A DNA stretch of 51,184 bases from Gammaproteobacteria bacterium (GCA_025359085.1 JANYHL010000104.1:1-51184), one strand, 5' to 3'; shown: positions 19,085-30,155, counted from the stretch's first letter. Numbers and translations are program-made. Notes: generated by a model not told the origin, from the letters alone.

Positions 19085-19120
19085 TTCCTTATGCGTTCCT
19101 GATGCGCCGGTGGCTATAGT
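19085..19120 (+). promoter_or_regulatory. Putative KdpE-like operator/promoter upstream of kup
   Basis: Two perfectly abutting half-sites, TTCCTTATGCG (19085-19095) and TTCCTGATGCG (19096-19106), differ at one of 11 positions. They are followed by TATAGT (19115-19120), a good -10 box. The second half-site occupies the -35 position, the arrangement of class II activation by OmpR-family regulators. The element matches the one at 16837 in sequence and spacing. Confidence 0.6.
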
Positions 19121-19149
19121 CGCGCCCTCTTCACTGTGAATGGATTGCA

Positions 19150-21027
19150 ATGAGTAAAACTTCGGACCGTGAAAGCCTGGCGGCCCTCACGCTGGGCGCC
19201 ATGGGCGTGGTGTATGGCGACATCGGTACCAGTCCCCTGTACACAATGAAAGAAGTCTTCAGCCCCGCCACCGGCGTGCCGCTGGACGCGGTCCACCTGA
19301 TCGGCGCCGTGTCGGTCATTTTCTGGGGCTTGATGCTGGTCGTGACGCTGAAATATGTGTTGCTGATCCTGCGTGCCGACAACCGCGGCGAAGGCGGCAT
19401 CATGGCGCTGACGGCGCTGGCCGCCAATGCGGCCGGCAAAACGCCGCAGCGGCGCACCGCCCTGCTGCTGATGGGCGTCTTCGGCGCGGCCCTTTTTTAT
19501 GGCGACAGCGTGATCACCCCGGCCATCTCCGTGCTCAGCGCGGTCGAAGGGCTGGAGGTGGTGACACCGGCCTTCAAATCCTATGTGTTGCCGATTTCAG
19601 TGGCGGTGTTGATCGGCTTGTTTGCGGTCCAGCGTGTGGGCACCGGTCTGGTGGGCAAGCTGTTCGGACCGGTCATCCTGCTGTGGTTTGCCGTGCTGAC
19701 CCTCACCGGCGTGGCAGAAATCATCCAACAGCCGGCCATTCTGGCGGCGCTGAACCCCTTGAACGGACTGGCATTTTTGCGGGCCCAAGGCTGGCACATG
19801 TTTGTGGCGGTCGGCGCCATCGTGCTGGCGTTCACCGGGGTCGAGGCGCTTTACGCCGACATGGGGCACTTTGGCAAACGACCGATCCAGCTGGCCTGGC
19901 TGGGGCTGGTCTTGCCGGCCCTGGCCATCAATTACATGGGGCAAGGCGCGCTGCTGATGCGCGACCCGGCGGCGCTGGCGAATCCGTTTTATCGCATGTT
20001 CCCCCCGGCCTGGCTCATCCCGGCGGTCGTTTTGGCCACCTTGGCCACCGTCATCGCTTCCCAGGCAGTGATTTCAGGGGCCTACTCCATGACCAAACAG
20101 GCGGTGCTGCTGGGGCTGCTGCCGCGCATGCAGGTGAAATACACCTCGGCCAAGGAGATCGGTCAGATTTACATGCCAGAGGTGAACTGGTTGTTGCTGG
20201 TCTCGGTTTTACTGGCTGTCGTTGGCTTCGGCAGTTCCTCCGCGCTGGCGTCGGCCTATGGCATCGCGGTGACCATGACCATGCTGATCACCACCGCGCT
20301 GACATTTTTTGTGGTGCGCGATGGCTGGGGCTACCCGCTGCCGGTGGCGCTGGCAGCCACCGGTGTGTTTCTGGCCCTTGACACGCTGCTGGTGGTGTCC
20401 TGTTCGCTCAAGTTCTTTCAGGGCGGCTGGTTTCCGCTGGTGCTGGGCCTGGCGATCTTCATGGTAATGGCGACCTGGCGGCGCGGTCGCGAGCTGCTGA
20501 TCGACACGATCCGCCGCGATGATCCCGATTTGCTGCCCTTCATCACAGCCTTGTCAACCGATATCGTGCATCGGGTCCCGCGCACCGCCATCTACGCCGT
20601 CGCCAACCCCGACACCGTGCCGCAGGCGCTAATGCACAACCTGAAACACAACCAGGTGCTGCACGAACGCAATCTGATCCTCACCGTCGTCTTCCATGAC
20701 GTGCCGTGGATTGCGTTCAAAGAGCGGGTTCGAGTCACTCCTTTGGTGCCCGGCTTCTGGAAGGTGCAGGTGAACTATGGCTTCAAAAACAAACCGGATA
20801 TCCCGAAGGCGCTCGAACTTTGTCAAGCCCATGGTTTGCCCGTCAACCTGTTTGAGACCTCCTATTTTCTCAGTCGGGAAATCGTGGTGCCGACCAAAGG
20901 CGCCGGCATGGCCCACTGGCGTGAAGCCCTGTTCGCGATCATGTCCCGCAACGCCGGCAGTGTGGCGGACTTCTTCCGGTTGCCCAATAACTGCGTGATC
21001 GAGCTCGGAACCCGGGTGCAAATCTGA
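19150..21027 (+). CDS. kup: Kup (TrkD), low-affinity potassium uptake transporter
   Basis: This 625-residue KUP/HAK/KT-family transporter has the N-terminal signature [20 protein letters not shown], followed by about twelve membrane segments (to about residue 450) and a soluble C-terminal domain. [11 protein letters not shown] and GQGALLM blocks follow the family pattern. It imports K+ probably by H+ symport. It lies 73 bp downstream of the KdpE-like regulator with its own promoter/operator element. A long hairpin follows the stop codon. Confidence 0.96.
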   Translation: MSKTSDRESLAALTLGAMGVVYGDIGTSPLYTMKEVFSPATGVPLDAVHLIGAVSVIFWGLMLVVTLKYVLLILRADNRGEGGIMALTALAANAAGKTPQRRTALLLMGVFGAALFYGDSVITPAISVLSAVEGLEVVTPAFKSYVLPISVAVLIGLFAVQRVGTGLVGKLFGPVILLWFAVLTLTGVAEIIQQPAILAALNPLNGLAFLRAQGWHMFVAVGAIVLAFTGVEALYADMGHFGKRPIQLAWLGLVLPALAINYMGQGALLMRDPAALANPFYRMFPPAWLIPAVVLATLATVIASQAVISGAYSMTKQAVLLGLLPRMQVKYTSAKEIGQIYMPEVNWLLLVSVLLAVVGFGSSSALASAYGIAVTMTMLITTALTFFVVRDGWGYPLPVALAATGVFLALDTLLVVSCSLKFFQGGWFPLVLGLAIFMVMATWRRGRELLIDTIRRDDPDLLPFITALSTDIVHRVPRTAIYAVANPDTVPQALMHNLKHNQVLHERNLILTVVFHDVPWIAFKERVRVTPLVPGFWKVQVNYGFKNKPDIPKALELCQAHGLPVNLFETSYFLSREIVVPTKGAGMAHWREALFAIMSRNAGSVADFFRLPNNCVIELGTRVQI

Positions 21028-21031
21028 TTTG

Positions 21032-21061
21032 GCATGAAGGCGGCAAACGCCGTCTTCATGC
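21032..21061. terminator. Long hairpin between convergent kup and FKBP genes
   Basis: GCATGAAGGCGGC and GCCGTCTTCATGC form a 13-bp stem with one G-T wobble and a 4-base AAAC loop. It sits 5 bp after the kup stop and before the end of the convergent FKBP gene, so it may act in both directions. There is no T-run on either side. Confidence 0.6.
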
Positions 21062-21076
21062 GCTGCCGGTCAAGGC

Positions 21077-21553
21077 TCAATGAGGGTGGTCGTGCTCGCC
21101 GTGTACATGGCGGTGCGCCATCTCTTCTGGCGTGGCGGGGCGAACCTCGACCACGGTGACGCTCAGCCGCAAGGCCTTGCCCGCCAAGGGGTGATTGCCG
21201 TCCAGCATGACCGTGTCGCCCTTGATTTTCATGACGGTAAAGGCCTGCGCGTGTCCATCTTCACCCTGGCCTTCGAGTTGCCCGCCCACCTTCACGCCCG
21301 GCGGAAACTGGCTCTTGGGGATGGTCTGCACCAGGCTTTCGTCGCGCAGGCCAAAGGCATCTTGCGGTTCCAGCTCCAGCGTGGTCTGGAAGCCGGGCAT
21401 TTGTCCTTCCAGCGCGGCTTCAAGCTTCGGGAAAGTGTTGTCGTAGCCGCCGTGCAGGTAAACCATCGGTTTCTGGCTTTGCTCCAGCACCTTGCCAAGG
21501 CGGTCCGTCAGTTTGTAGCGCAAGGTGACGGCGGTGTCTTTTTCAATTTTCAT
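21077..21553 (-). CDS. FKBP-type (SlyD-like) peptidyl-prolyl cis-trans isomerase
   Basis: The start is taken at the ATG at 21553 (MKIEKDTAVTLRYKLTD), giving 158 residues. The longer open frame upstream has no family similarity. The FKBP half-domains flank an inserted IF domain (about residues 70-120), the SlyD-type layout. Recognisable parts are LHGGYDNTFPKLEAAL and DGNHPLAGKALRLSVTVVEV. The C-terminus is His-rich (HRHVHGEHDHPH), reminiscent of the metal-binding tail of SlyD but short and without cysteines. Probable chaperone/isomerase in the cytoplasm. Confidence 0.88.
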   Translation of the reverse strand: MKIEKDTAVTLRYKLTDRLGKVLEQSQKPMVYLHGGYDNTFPKLEAALEGQMPGFQTTLELEPQDAFGLRDESLVQTIPKSQFPPGVKVGGQLEGQGEDGHAQAFTVMKIKGDTVMLDGNHPLAGKALRLSVTVVEVRPATPEEMAHRHVHGEHDHPH

Positions 21554-21652
21554 AAGGGTGCCTGTGTTGAATGGGTCATTGTCAGGCTGACATTTTCGCC
21601 CATTGGCCGGTCGAACTGGAACCGGCTGCGGGCGCCTGCGCAATCGCTGTAT

Positions 21653-21717
21653 TTGTATCAAATTTGCCTCTGGCCCTCGCGGCTATTGCACAACCCACTC
21701 TATTTTTAATAGCATTC
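21653..21717. repeat. Dispersed intergenic repeat copy between FKBP gene and grxD
   Basis: Contains TATCAAATTTGCCTCTGGCC, a variable centre and CTCTATTTTTAATAGCATTC, matching the family layout. It lies in the 255-bp divergent region, where the grxD and FKBP promoters must also be located. I could not assign those promoters. Confidence 0.65.
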
Positions 21718-21808
21718 AAGCACAATCCCTGTGGCCGACAGGGTTACCCGCGCCGCGCCGTGCGCGAAGATGAAATAATCAGGTCCTCTTTTCAAGGACT
21801 TATCTGAC

Positions 21809-22135
21809 ATGAGCGACACACAACAACGCATTGACGAACTGGTGAAATCCAACGAGGTGCTGCTTTTCATGAAGGGCAGCGCCGCCTTTCCCCAGTGTGG
21901 CTTTTCCGGCCGCGCGATCCAGATTTTGCAGGCCTGTGGCGTCGACCCGAAGGCGATCAAGACCGTCAACGTGCTGGAAGACGAAGAAATTCGTGCCGGC
22001 ATCAAAGACTACAGCAACTGGCCGACCATTCCCCAGCTTTACGTCAAGGGCGAGTTTATCGGCGGCGCCGACATCATGATGGAGATGTACCAGAACGGGG
22101 AACTGCAGCAGGCGCTGGCGGCCAAAGCCGGCTAA
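21809..22135 (+). CDS. grxD: GrxD, monothiol CGFS glutaredoxin
   Basis: This 108-residue protein has the monothiol glutaredoxin active site CGFS (Cys30, in FPQCGFSGRA). The glutathione-binding features WPTIPQLYVKGEFIGGADIM are also present. CGFS glutaredoxins bind and transfer [2Fe-2S] clusters with glutathione. Length and start agree with the family. An AAGGA-type ribosome-binding site lies upstream. Confidence 0.96.
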   Translation: MSDTQQRIDELVKSNEVLLFMKGSAAFPQCGFSGRAIQILQACGVDPKAIKTVNVLEDEEIRAGIKDYSNWPTIPQLYVKGEFIGGADIMMEMYQNGELQQALAAKAG

Positions 22136-22140
22136 TCAAT

Positions 22141-22752
22141 TCACCCTTGCCAGTGTCGGCTCGCACCGAACACGGCATTCGGGTACGGTGCCTTGCCGCG
22201 TGAGCCGTTGTACCGGCCCAGCGCCAGAAACAGGTCGCCGCGTTCGCGGTCCAGGTAATGGCGCAGGATGACGCAGCCAAAACGCAGGTTGGTCTGCATG
22301 TGAAACAGCTTGCCAGCGTCGCCATCGCCCAGCACCCGGGTCCAGAACGGCATCACCTGCATGTAGCCGCGGGCGCCGACGCTGCTGACAGCAAACTTGC
22401 GAAAGTTACTCTCCACCTGCACCAGGCCCAGCACCAGCGTCGGGTCGAGCCCGGCACGCCGACTCTCGTACCAGAGGGTTTGCAGGAACTCACGGCGCAC
22501 GTTCCAGTCCGGCTTCTTCTTGCGCAAGCGATCCCCCATGGCCCCCAGCCAGCGCAGGTAAACCAGGCGCGACTCGGTATCCGAGAACTCCGGCACCGGC
22601 GGGGCATGGTTGGCGATGGCCGAACTCAACGCGCTGCGTACCGAGTCCACCAAGGGTTCTTCCGCCTGGCGACCGGCCGCAGCACGCTCATGTATTGAGA
22701 GCAAACCAAGACCGGCCAGCAAGGGCCAGAAGCACATTCGCCTTGAAACCAT
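22141..22752 (-). CDS. Lytic transglycosylase (SLT family), probably exported
   Basis: A protein of about 203 residues if it starts at the ATG at 22752 (MVSRRMCFWPLLAG), with an N-terminal hydrophobic signal-like segment. A GTG at 22776 overlapping the proS stop (GTGA) is an alternative giving 211 residues. The SLT core has the catalytic-type Glu in VQVESNFRKFAVSSVGARG followed by YMQVMPFW (about residues 110-140), then GCVILRHYLDRE and LALGRYNGS. It cleaves peptidoglycan glycan strands in the periplasm. It follows proS on the minus strand with overlapping or near-abutting ends. Confidence 0.85.
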   Translation of the reverse strand: MVSRRMCFWPLLAGLGLLSIHERAAAGRQAEEPLVDSVRSALSSAIANHAPPVPEFSDTESRLVYLRWLGAMGDRLRKKKPDWNVRREFLQTLWYESRRAGLDPTLVLGLVQVESNFRKFAVSSVGARGYMQVMPFWTRVLGDGDAGKLFHMQTNLRFGCVILRHYLDRERGDLFLALGRYNGSRGKAPYPNAVFGASRHWQG

Positions 22753-22772
22753 GGCCGTTGCCCCCGGTAATA

Positions 22773-24515
22773 TCACGCGCTGAGTCTGGACTGGATCAAA
22801 GCCAGGATGTCGGCGACGGGCACGTTGGTGGCCTTGGCATCGCGGCGATGCTGGTATTCGACCTCGCCCGCTTTCAGCCCGCGGTCGCCAATCGTGACGC
22901 GATGCGGCACGCCAATCAACTCCCAGTCGGCAAACATGGCGCCCGGGCGCTCGCCGCGGTCGTCCAGGATCACATCGACACCGGCGGCCAGCAGTTCGTC
23001 ATAAAGCTTGTCTGAAGCTGCTTTGACATCCGGAAAACGCTCCGGGCTGATCGGGCACAGCACCACGGTAAAGGGTGCCAGCGCGTCCGGCCAGATGATG
23101 CCGCGCTCGTCATGGTTTTGCTCGATGGCGGCAGCAGGCAGGCGCGTGATGCCGATGCCGTAACAACCCATTTCCATAAACTGCGGCTTGCCGTTGACGT
23201 CCAGAAAAGTGGCGTTCATGGCCTGGCTGTACTTGGTGCCAAGCACAAAGATATGGCCAATTTCGATGCCGCGCTCGATCGCCAACACGCCCTGCCCGTC
23301 GGGTGAGGCGTCGCCCGCGACCACGTTACGCAAGTCCGCCACCAGCGCGGGCTCCGGCAGGTCGCGGCCCCAGTTGACGCCGGTGATGTGAAAGTCAGGC
23401 GCATTGGCGCCGCAAATCCAGTCGCTCATCACAGCCACCTCGCGGTCCACCACCAGAGTGACCGGTTTGAGCAAGCCAATCGGGCCCAGGTAGCCGGGCT
23501 GGCAACCAAAGTGGTCTTCGATTTCAGGCACGGTGGCAAAGCGGAAAGCCGCCAAGCCAGACAGCTTGCCGACCTTGAGTTCGTTCATGTCGTGGTCGCC
23601 GCGCAGCAGCAGCAGCCAGATTTGGGTTTTGACGACTTCGCCGTCCTTGTTCAGCGTGTCGGTGGCCAGCACCAGCGATTTGACGGTGCGCTGCAAGCCC
23701 ACGCCCAGCAGTTCAGCCACGTCGGCACAGGTGCTCTTGCCCGGCGTCGCGGTTTTGGTCATCGCCTGCATTGCTGCCGGTCGGGGCTGGACCGGTGCCA
23801 GCGCTTCAGCCTTTTCCATGTTGGCCGCGTAGTGGCTGCCCGGGCAATAGACGATGGCGTCCTCGCCGGTCGCCGCAATCACCTGGAATTCCTCGTTCAC
23901 GTCGCCGCCGATGGCACCGCTGTCAGCCGCCACCGCCCGGTAGCGCAGACCAAAGCGATCAAATATGCGCCGATAAGCGGCGGCCATGACCTGATAGCTC
24001 GCTTTGGCTGCGTCCAGGTCACGGTCAAAGCTGTAGGCATCCTTCATGATGAATTCACGCCCGCGCATCAGGCCAAACCGCGGGCGGCGTTCATCGCGGA
24101 ATTTGGTCTGAATCTGGTAGAAATTCTTCGGCAACTGCTTGTAGCTTTTGATTTCCTGGCGCGCGATGTCGGTCACCACTTCTTCGCTGGTCGGCTGGAT
24201 CACAAAATCGCGGCCATGGCGATCCTTGATGCGCAGCAGCTCGGGGCCATTGGTCTCAAAGCGACCCGTCTCTTGCCAGAGTTCGGCTGGTTGCACCACC
24301 GGCATGCTCAGTTCCACGGCCCCGGCGCGGTTCATTTCTTCGCGCACGATGGCTTCGACCTTGCGCACCACGCGCAAGCCCATCGGCATCAGTGTGTAGA
24401 TGCCTGCGCCCAGTTTTTTGATCATGCCCGCGCGCGTCATCAGCTTGTGGCTGACCACTTCCGCGTCGGCGGGCGCTTCCTTGAGGGTGGAAATAAAGAA
24501 TTGAGAGGCTTTCAT
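22773..24515 (-). CDS. proS: ProS, prolyl-tRNA synthetase
   Basis: The start is the ATG at 24515 ([20 protein letters not shown]), giving 580 residues, typical of the bacterial-type enzyme. The class II catalytic motifs are present: motif 1 around [16 protein letters not shown], motif 2 [17 protein letters not shown] and motif 3 [15 protein letters not shown]. Between motifs 2 and 3 is the INS (YbaK-like) editing domain (about residues 225-390). The C-terminal anticodon-binding domain follows. Extended frames further upstream lack similarity. Confidence 0.97.
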   Translation of the reverse strand: MKASQFFISTLKEAPADAEVVSHKLMTRAGMIKKLGAGIYTLMPMGLRVVRKVEAIVREEMNRAGAVELSMPVVQPAELWQETGRFETNGPELLRIKDRHGRDFVIQPTSEEVVTDIARQEIKSYKQLPKNFYQIQTKFRDERRPRFGLMRGREFIMKDAYSFDRDLDAAKASYQVMAAAYRRIFDRFGLRYRAVAADSGAIGGDVNEEFQVIAATGEDAIVYCPGSHYAANMEKAEALAPVQPRPAAMQAMTKTATPGKSTCADVAELLGVGLQRTVKSLVLATDTLNKDGEVVKTQIWLLLLRGDHDMNELKVGKLSGLAAFRFATVPEIEDHFGCQPGYLGPIGLLKPVTLVVDREVAVMSDWICGANAPDFHITGVNWGRDLPEPALVADLRNVVAGDASPDGQGVLAIERGIEIGHIFVLGTKYSQAMNATFLDVNGKPQFMEMGCYGIGITRLPAAAIEQNHDERGIIWPDALAPFTVVLCPISPERFPDVKAASDKLYDELLAAGVDVILDDRGERPGAMFADWELIGVPHRVTIGDRGLKAGEVEYQHRRDAKATNVPVADILALIQSRLSA

Positions 24516-24549
24516 GGCGGGAATCCGGAAATTACTAAGGGCTTCGTCC

Positions 24550-24578
24550 CTGAAAGCGCAGCGCTTGCTGTGCATAAT
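24550..24578 (+). promoter_or_regulatory. Candidate rppH promoter
   Basis: CTGAAA (24550-24555) and CATAAT (24573-24578) are separated by 17 bp, matching sigma-70 -35 and -10 boxes at 4/6 and 5/6. They lie 30 bp upstream of the rppH ATG in the short divergent region with proS. Confidence 0.4.
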
Positions 24579-24607
24579 GGACGCAATTTAAAAATTGGGG
24601 TTTGATT

Positions 24608-25249
24608 ATGCTTGACCGCGAAGGCTTTAGGCCTAACGTCGGCATCGTCCTGCTCAACCAGAAAAATCAGGTGTTTTGGGGCAAGCGAATTCGTACGCAC
24701 TCCTGGCAGTTTCCGCAAGGTGGCATTGACCGGGGCGAAACGCCGGAACAGGCCATGATTCGCGAACTGCACGAAGAAGTGGGGCTCTTGCGGGAGCACG
24801 TTCGCATTGTGGCCCGCACCCGAGACTGGTTGCGTTATGAGGTGCCAGACCGTTACATTCGCCGCGATGCACGCGGCTTTTACAAAGGCCAGAAGCAAAT
24901 CTGGTTCTTGCTGCAACTGGTGGGCCACGACTGGGATCTGAACCTGCGTGCCACCAGTCACCCGGAGTTCGATGCCTGGCGTTGGAACGACTACTGGGTG
25001 CCACTGGACGCGGTGGTGGAATTTAAACGTGGCGTTTATGAAATCGCCCTGACGGAGTTGGCCCGCTATTTGCCTCGCTATGAGCTCAGAAACCGATTCC
25101 TGCGCCAGGGCATGCGCCCGCACGAGCAGGATGTGACGTTCGACGCCATGCCAGGCGCCAATTTTGAACTTCCCCCCGGCGGTTCATTCGAGCCCGATCC
25201 GCAGACCAGCCATGAATTCGATACCGGCGAAAAAACCCATGATATTTAA
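24608..25249 (+). CDS. rppH: RppH, RNA pyrophosphohydrolase (Nudix)
   Basis: This protein of 213 residues starts at the ATG at 24608 ([14 protein letters not shown]). Its Nudix box is [20 protein letters not shown] followed by VGL at about residues 39-61. The conserved N-terminal [12 protein letters not shown] and [16 protein letters not shown] blocks identify RppH/NudH. RppH removes pyrophosphate from the 5' end of mRNA and so starts decay. The C-terminus is longer than the E. coli protein (176 residues), ending in a low-complexity tail. The downstream gene starts within its last codons. Confidence 0.93.
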   Translation: MLDREGFRPNVGIVLLNQKNQVFWGKRIRTHSWQFPQGGIDRGETPEQAMIRELHEEVGLLREHVRIVARTRDWLRYEVPDRYIRRDARGFYKGQKQIWFLLQLVGHDWDLNLRATSHPEFDAWRWNDYWVPLDAVVEFKRGVYEIALTELARYLPRYELRNRFLRQGMRPHEQDVTFDAMPGANFELPPGGSFEPDPQTSHEFDTGEKTHDI

Positions 25250-25742
25250 AAAATTACTCTGGCTTGGCCTGACTCTGATGGCCTGCGGTGCCGCCGCCCA
25301 AGTGCTGGTCGACCCCGACTGGAAAGAAAGCGAGGCGCCGCCGCCGCCCGCCTTCCAGCCCGACCAGTTGATTCGAATCGACATGCCTTCCTACGTCTCG
25401 CTGCGCTTTGGCGTGGATCCGGCCACCCTGGTCATTACCCCGGACGGCATCGTGCGTTATGTCGTGGTGGCAAAAAATGCCACCGGTGCCATCAGCGCCA
25501 TGTATGAGGGGATTCGCTGCGCCCGCGGCGAAGTCAAAACTTATGCGCGCTACAGTTCCAGTGGTCACTGGTCGGCCGTTAAAGACCCGCAGTGGCAGGA
25601 GCTCAACGGCAAGCTGCCGTCCCGCCATGCGCTGGCCTTGGCCCGGCAAGGGGTTTGCCAAGGGCGCGCGACGTCCGGCAACTCGGTGGCAGACATCGTG
25701 CGGGCACTGAAAAGTCCGACGCCCTATTCGACGTCCTATTAA
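25239..25742 (+). CDS. CNP1-like family protein, exported
   Basis: The start is taken at the ATG at 25239 ([20 protein letters not shown]), which opens a signal peptide ending near AAAQ; this overlaps the rppH stop by 11 bp. The mature part (about 147 residues) has [16 protein letters not shown] near its N-terminus, then [17 protein letters not shown] and [17 protein letters not shown]. These are the features of the CNP1-like (cryptic neisserial protein-like) family. The function is unknown. Coupling to rppH is a common arrangement in betaproteobacteria. Confidence 0.8.
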   Translation: MIFKKLLWLGLTLMACGAAAQVLVDPDWKESEAPPPPAFQPDQLIRIDMPSYVSLRFGVDPATLVITPDGIVRYVVVAKNATGAISAMYEGIRCARGEVKTYARYSSSGHWSAVKDPQWQELNGKLPSRHALALARQGVCQGRATSGNSVADIVRALKSPTPYSTSY

Positions 25743-25780
25743 AAGACGCTGCCAAGTTCAGGCGCCCAAGTCCAATTGAG

Positions 25781-26917
25781 TTAGCGGGTCAGCACCAAAT
25801 TGTCCCGGTGCACCATCTCCGGCTCGGCGGCATAGCCCAGCAGTTTTTCAAATTCCGTCGAGGGTTTGCGACAAATCAGTCTGGCCTCCCCGGCGGCGTA
25901 GTTGGCCAGGCCGCGCGCCATCTCGGTGCCGTCGTCAGCGCGGATGGCGATCACGTCACCGCGAGAAAAATCGCCCACCACGGCCGTCATACCGATGGGC
26001 AGCAGGCTTTTACCCTCATCACGCAATTTGGCGGCAGCACCGGCGTCCACCGTGACCGAGCCGCGCAGTTGCAGGTGGTCGGCAATCCATTGTTTGCGGG
26101 CCTGGGTTTTCTGGGTCTGCGCCACCAGCAGCGTGCCGATCGATTCACCCTGGCTCAGGCGCACCAGCGCATTGGGCTCGCGGCCCCAGGCGATCACGGT
26201 CGAGGCGCCGGAGCCCGCCGCGCGCTTGGCCGCCAGTATTTTGGTGATCATGCCGCCGCGCCCCAGGGGGGAGCCCGCGCCGCCGGCCATTGCTTCCAGT
26301 GCCGGGTCGCCGGCTTTGGCCTCGTGCACAAAACGGGCCGACGGGTCTTTGCGCGGATCCGCCGTAAAAAGTCCTTGTTGGTCGGTCAAAATAACCAGGG
26401 CATCCGCCTCCACCAAGTTGGCCACCAGCGCGCCCAGTGTGTCGTTGTCGCCAAACTTGATTTCGTCGTTGACCACGGTGTCGTTTTCATTGATCACCGG
26501 CAGCACACCCAGTTTCAACAAGGTCAACAGCGTAGAACGTGCGTTCAGGTAGCGTTCCCGGTCGGCCAGGTCAGCGTGCGTGAGCAGCACTTGCGCGCTC
26601 CCCAAGCCGTTTTCACGCAGCTTGGTCTCGTACATCTGCGCCAGCCCCATCTGACCGACGGCCGCCGCCGCCTGCAGCTCATGAATTTGATGCGGCCGCG
26701 TGGCCCAGCCCAGGCGCTTCATGCCTTCGGCGACGGCACCGCTGGAGACCATGATCACTTCACGCTTGCCCTGCACCAACAGGGCGATCTGGCGACACCA
26801 TTCGCCAATGGCGGCTTCATCCAGGCCACGGCCTTCGTTGGTAACCAGGCTGGAGCCGACCTTGACCACAATGCGCCGGGCATCACGCAACACCACCGAT
26901 GTAAATCTTTTAGTCAT
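25781..26917 (-). CDS. proB: ProB, glutamate 5-kinase
   Basis: This 378-residue protein has an amino-acid-kinase domain ([17 protein letters not shown] at the N-terminus; [17 protein letters not shown] at about 135-150; [16 protein letters not shown]) and a C-terminal PUA domain (about 280-370). It phosphorylates glutamate in the first step of proline synthesis. It follows obgE on the minus strand; obgE-proB is a conserved order in betaproteobacteria. No proA is adjacent. Confidence 0.96.
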   Translation of the reverse strand: MTKRFTSVVLRDARRIVVKVGSSLVTNEGRGLDEAAIGEWCRQIALLVQGKREVIMVSSGAVAEGMKRLGWATRPHQIHELQAAAAVGQMGLAQMYETKLRENGLGSAQVLLTHADLADRERYLNARSTLLTLLKLGVLPVINENDTVVNDEIKFGDNDTLGALVANLVEADALVILTDQQGLFTADPRKDPSARFVHEAKAGDPALEAMAGGAGSPLGRGGMITKILAAKRAAGSGASTVIAWGREPNALVRLSQGESIGTLLVAQTQKTQARKQWIADHLQLRGSVTVDAGAAAKLRDEGKSLLPIGMTAVVGDFSRGDVIAIRADDGTEMARGLANYAAGEARLICRKPSTEFEKLLGYAAEPEMVHRDNLVLTR

Positions 26918-26924
26918 TTTGGCC

Positions 26925-26975
26925 TCTAGCCCGCGTCTACACTGCGTAAGTAGCTACTAAAAATATAGTACTGCT
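26925..26975. repeat. Dispersed intergenic repeat copy between obgE and proB
   Basis: TTTTGGCCTCTAGCCCGCG, then AAGTAGCTACTAAAAATATA: the clearest intergenic copy of the family in the core part. It occupies almost the whole obgE-proB gap. Confidence 0.75.
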
Positions 26976-26979
26976 GGCG

Positions 26980-28053
<1,074 letters not shown>

Positions 28054-28056
28054 TCA

Positions 28057-28182
28057 GTTGGGGACAGAGCAAAGTTCACTTCGTGTAACTCTTGGTCTGT
28101 CCCACAAGGGCTCGGTTTAGTTGGTGACAGAGCAAAGTTCGCTTCGTGTAACTCTTGGTCTGTCCCACAAGGGCTCGGTTTA
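28057..28182. repeat. Two tandem copies of a 63-bp hairpin-forming repeat
   Basis: Two copies (28057-28119 and 28120-28182) are nearly identical, differing at a few positions. Each has GGACAGAGCAAAGTT at one end and CTTGGTCTGTCCC at the other, so each folds into a stem-loop. A third, shorter and degenerate relative lies at 28513-28541 upstream of rpmA's start. They lie between rpmA and obgE. Confidence 0.85.
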
Positions 28183-28187
28183 TAAAT

Positions 28188-28212
28188 AAAAAACCCCGCG
28201 ACATGCGCAGGG
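28188..28212 (-). terminator. rpmA intrinsic terminator
   Basis: On the minus strand CCCTGCG and CGCGGGG form a 7-bp GC-rich stem (one G-T pair) with a short loop, followed by TTTTTT. It lies about 25 bp after the rpmA stop, so obgE and proB may depend on read-through or another promoter. Confidence 0.75.
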
Positions 28213-28236
28213 TCTTGCAGGGGAGTTGGCAAAGGC

Positions 28237-28494
28237 CTAGGCCGTTGCAACGTTCACCGTTGGCTTGTTCATGGCGCCTTTGGTGGTAAACGCCACATGG
28301 CCGTCCACCAGCGCAAACAGCGTGTGATCCTTGCCGATGCCGACATTGGTGCCGGGGTGGAACTTGGTGCCACGTTGGCGCACGATGATCGCACCCGCGC
28401 TGATCAACTCGCCACCGAATTTCTTCACACCGAGCATCTTGGGCTTGGAGTCGCGCCCATTGTGCGTAGAGCCGCCGCCTTTTTTATGTGCCAT
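28237..28494 (-). CDS. rpmA: Ribosomal protein bL27
   Basis: This 85-residue protein begins [19 protein letters not shown], the hallmark of bL27. Its N-terminal tail reaches the peptidyl transferase centre. It follows rplU by 58 bp in the conserved rplU-rpmA pair. Confidence 0.98.
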   Translation of the reverse strand: MAHKKGGGSTHNGRDSKPKMLGVKKFGGELISAGAIIVRQRGTKFHPGTNVGIGKDHTLFALVDGHVAFTTKGAMNKPTVNVATA

Positions 28495-28512
28495 GACCTT
28501 TTTCCTTAATCA

Positions 28513-28541
28513 GTTGAGGACAGAGCTAAAGCGCTGTCCCG
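28513..28541. repeat. Degenerate short copy of the GGACAGAGC...TGTCCC repeat
   Basis: GTTGAGGACAGAGCTAAAGC then GCTGTCCC lies between rplU and rpmA. Its ends match the 63-bp tandem repeats at 28057 and it can form a small hairpin. Confidence 0.6.
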
Positions 28542-28552
28542 CAAAATTATTT

Positions 28553-28864
28553 CTATGCAGAAATAACGTTCACCAACAATTCAGTGAACTGCTGACGATG
28601 CCCTTGGCGCTTTTGGTAATGCTTGCGACGGCGCATTTTGAAAATGCTGACCTTGTCGTGCTTGCCGTGTGCCAGCACCGTGACACTGACCGTTGCGCCG
28701 GACACCAAGGGCGTGCCAACTTTCAATTCTGCGCCGTTGCCGACCGCCAGAACCTCGTTGAACACAATCTCTTGGCCTACGTCCGCAGCAATCTGTTCTA
28801 CTTTAATTTTTTCGCCGGCTGCAACTCGATATTGCTTGCCGCCGGTTTTTATGACCGCGTACAT
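28553..28864 (-). CDS. rplU: Ribosomal protein bL21
   Basis: This 103-residue protein starts [20 protein letters not shown], characteristic of bL21, and ends with the basic [20 protein letters not shown] block. It is the first gene of the minus-strand rplU-rpmA(-obgE-proB) set, with a recognisable promoter upstream. Confidence 0.98.
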   Translation of the reverse strand: MYAVIKTGGKQYRVAAGEKIKVEQIAADVGQEIVFNEVLAVGNGAELKVGTPLVSGATVSVTVLAHGKHDKVSIFKMRRRKHYQKRQGHRQQFTELLVNVISA

Positions 28865-28913
28865 GTTGACCTCTTGAATTTAGCTCTGCAAACGGATTTT
28901 CACAGAGCCCGTT

Positions 28914-28942
28914 ACTATAACATAGGGGCCTAGAAACAACAA
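28914..28942 (-). promoter_or_regulatory. rplU promoter
   Basis: On the minus strand TTGTTG (28942-28937) and TATAGT (28919-28914) are separated by 17 bp, a good sigma-70 promoter. It lies about 50 bp upstream of the rplU start. Confidence 0.6.
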
Positions 28943-28981
28943 CAAGCCCATTGAGCCCCATTTTCAGCAGCGCCACCTTTC

Positions 28982-28987
28982 TATAAT
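28982..28987 (+). promoter_or_regulatory. ispB -10 box
   Basis: A perfect TATAAT lies 58 bp upstream of the preferred ispB ATG. The matching -35 is weak (TTTTCA with a 15-bp spacer). Confidence 0.4.
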
Positions 28988-29045
28988 CCACGCACACAAC
29001 TGGTCATTTGTCTTGCAAGTTAATCCATCCAGCCCCAATCCTTCC

Positions 29046-29996
29046 ATGTCCGTCATTGCGCAAGACATGCGTGAAGTTGATCAGGTCATTGCCCTGCGAC
29101 TTGACTCCGGGGTACCACTGGTGGGCCAAGTCGCGCGCTACATCATCGCCGCGGGCGGCAAGCGCCTGCGCCCGGCCCTGCTGCTGCTGATTTGCGGCGC
29201 CCTGGGCTTCAAAGGCGCTCAACGCTTCAACCTGGCTGCTGTGGTGGAGTTCATCCACACCTCCACACTGTTGCACGACGACGTGGTGGACGATTCGTCC
29301 CTGCGGCGCGGCAACCCAACGGCCAACGAAACTTTTGGCAACGCGGCCAGTGTGCTGGTCGGAGATTTTTTGTATTCACGCTGCTTTCAAATGATGGTGG
29401 ACGCGCAAAACATGCGCATCATGCAAGTGCTTGCGGACGCCACCAACGTGATTGCCGAAGGCGAAGTGCAGCAGTTGATGAACATGCACAACGCCGAGCT
29501 CGATGAAGCCGGCTACCTGCAGGTGATCCGCTCCAAAACCGCAAAATTATTCGAAGCCAGCGCCAGAGTGGGCGCGATCCTGGCCGGCAGTTCCCCAGCA
29601 CTGGAAGAAATCTGCGCCGAGTATGGCCAGGCTTTGGGCACGGCGTTCCAGGTAATTGACGACGTGCTTGACTACACCGGTGAGGCGGCGGTCATGGGGA
29701 AAAACCTGGGCGATGATCTGCGCGAAGGCAAAACCACGCTGCCGCTGATCGCGGCCATGCAACGCGGCACGGTCAGTCAACGCGAGCTCATCAAAATGGC
29801 GATCGAGACCGGCGGCGTATCCATGCTGGACCAAGTAGTCGAGATCGTCAAAACCACCGGCGCACTCGATGTGGCCCGCTTGACCGCGACGCAAGAGGCA
29901 CAACGCGCGATCGCCGCCGCCCGGCAACTCCCGGCCGGTCCGCACAGCGACTGTTTGCTACAATTGGCGACTCAGTTGCTCGAACGCCAGTCTTAA
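29046..29996 (+). CDS. ispB: IspB, octaprenyl (polyprenyl) diphosphate synthase
   Basis: This trans-isoprenyl diphosphate synthase is 316 residues from the ATG at 29046 ([14 protein letters not shown]); a TTG at 29013 would add 11 residues. Neither start has a clear Shine-Dalgarno. It has [12 protein letters not shown], the first aspartate-rich motif [15 protein letters not shown] and the second [10 protein letters not shown]. It makes the ubiquinone side chain, complementing ubiE/J/B at the left of the window. The chain length (C40 expected) cannot be proved from sequence. Confidence 0.92.
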   Translation: MSVIAQDMREVDQVIALRLDSGVPLVGQVARYIIAAGGKRLRPALLLLICGALGFKGAQRFNLAAVVEFIHTSTLLHDDVVDDSSLRRGNPTANETFGNAASVLVGDFLYSRCFQMMVDAQNMRIMQVLADATNVIAEGEVQQLMNMHNAELDEAGYLQVIRSKTAKLFEASARVGAILAGSSPALEEICAEYGQALGTAFQVIDDVLDYTGEAAVMGKNLGDDLREGKTTLPLIAAMQRGTVSQRELIKMAIETGGVSMLDQVVEIVKTTGALDVARLTATQEAQRAIAAARQLPAGPHSDCLLQLATQLLERQS

Positions 29997-30024
29997 AACA
30001 GCGGCCAAAAAGCAAACGGAATTT

Positions 30025-30101
<77 letters not shown>

Positions 30102-30120
30102 AAATTCTTAAATGAATTCA

Positions 30121-30155
30121 ACGGGTCAGCTCTAAACCGAGTCTGGCCCGTTTTT
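30121..30155 (+). terminator. Intrinsic terminator after tRNA-Pro
   Basis: ACGGGTCAG and CTGGCCCGT form a 9-bp stem (one G-T pair) followed by TTTTT, 20 bp after the tRNA. Confidence 0.75.

Noticed and set aside
16882..21027. Complete Kdp potassium ATPase system
   Set aside because: The two-component genes are KdpDE-like, but no kdpF, A, B or C is present; the transporter is Kup.
23388..24605. 405-codon plus-strand frame
   Set aside because: Antisense to proS, which is complete with all class II motifs.
28057..28182. Possible CRISPR array
   Set aside because: Only two directly abutting copies without spacers, each a hairpin; no cas genes in the window.
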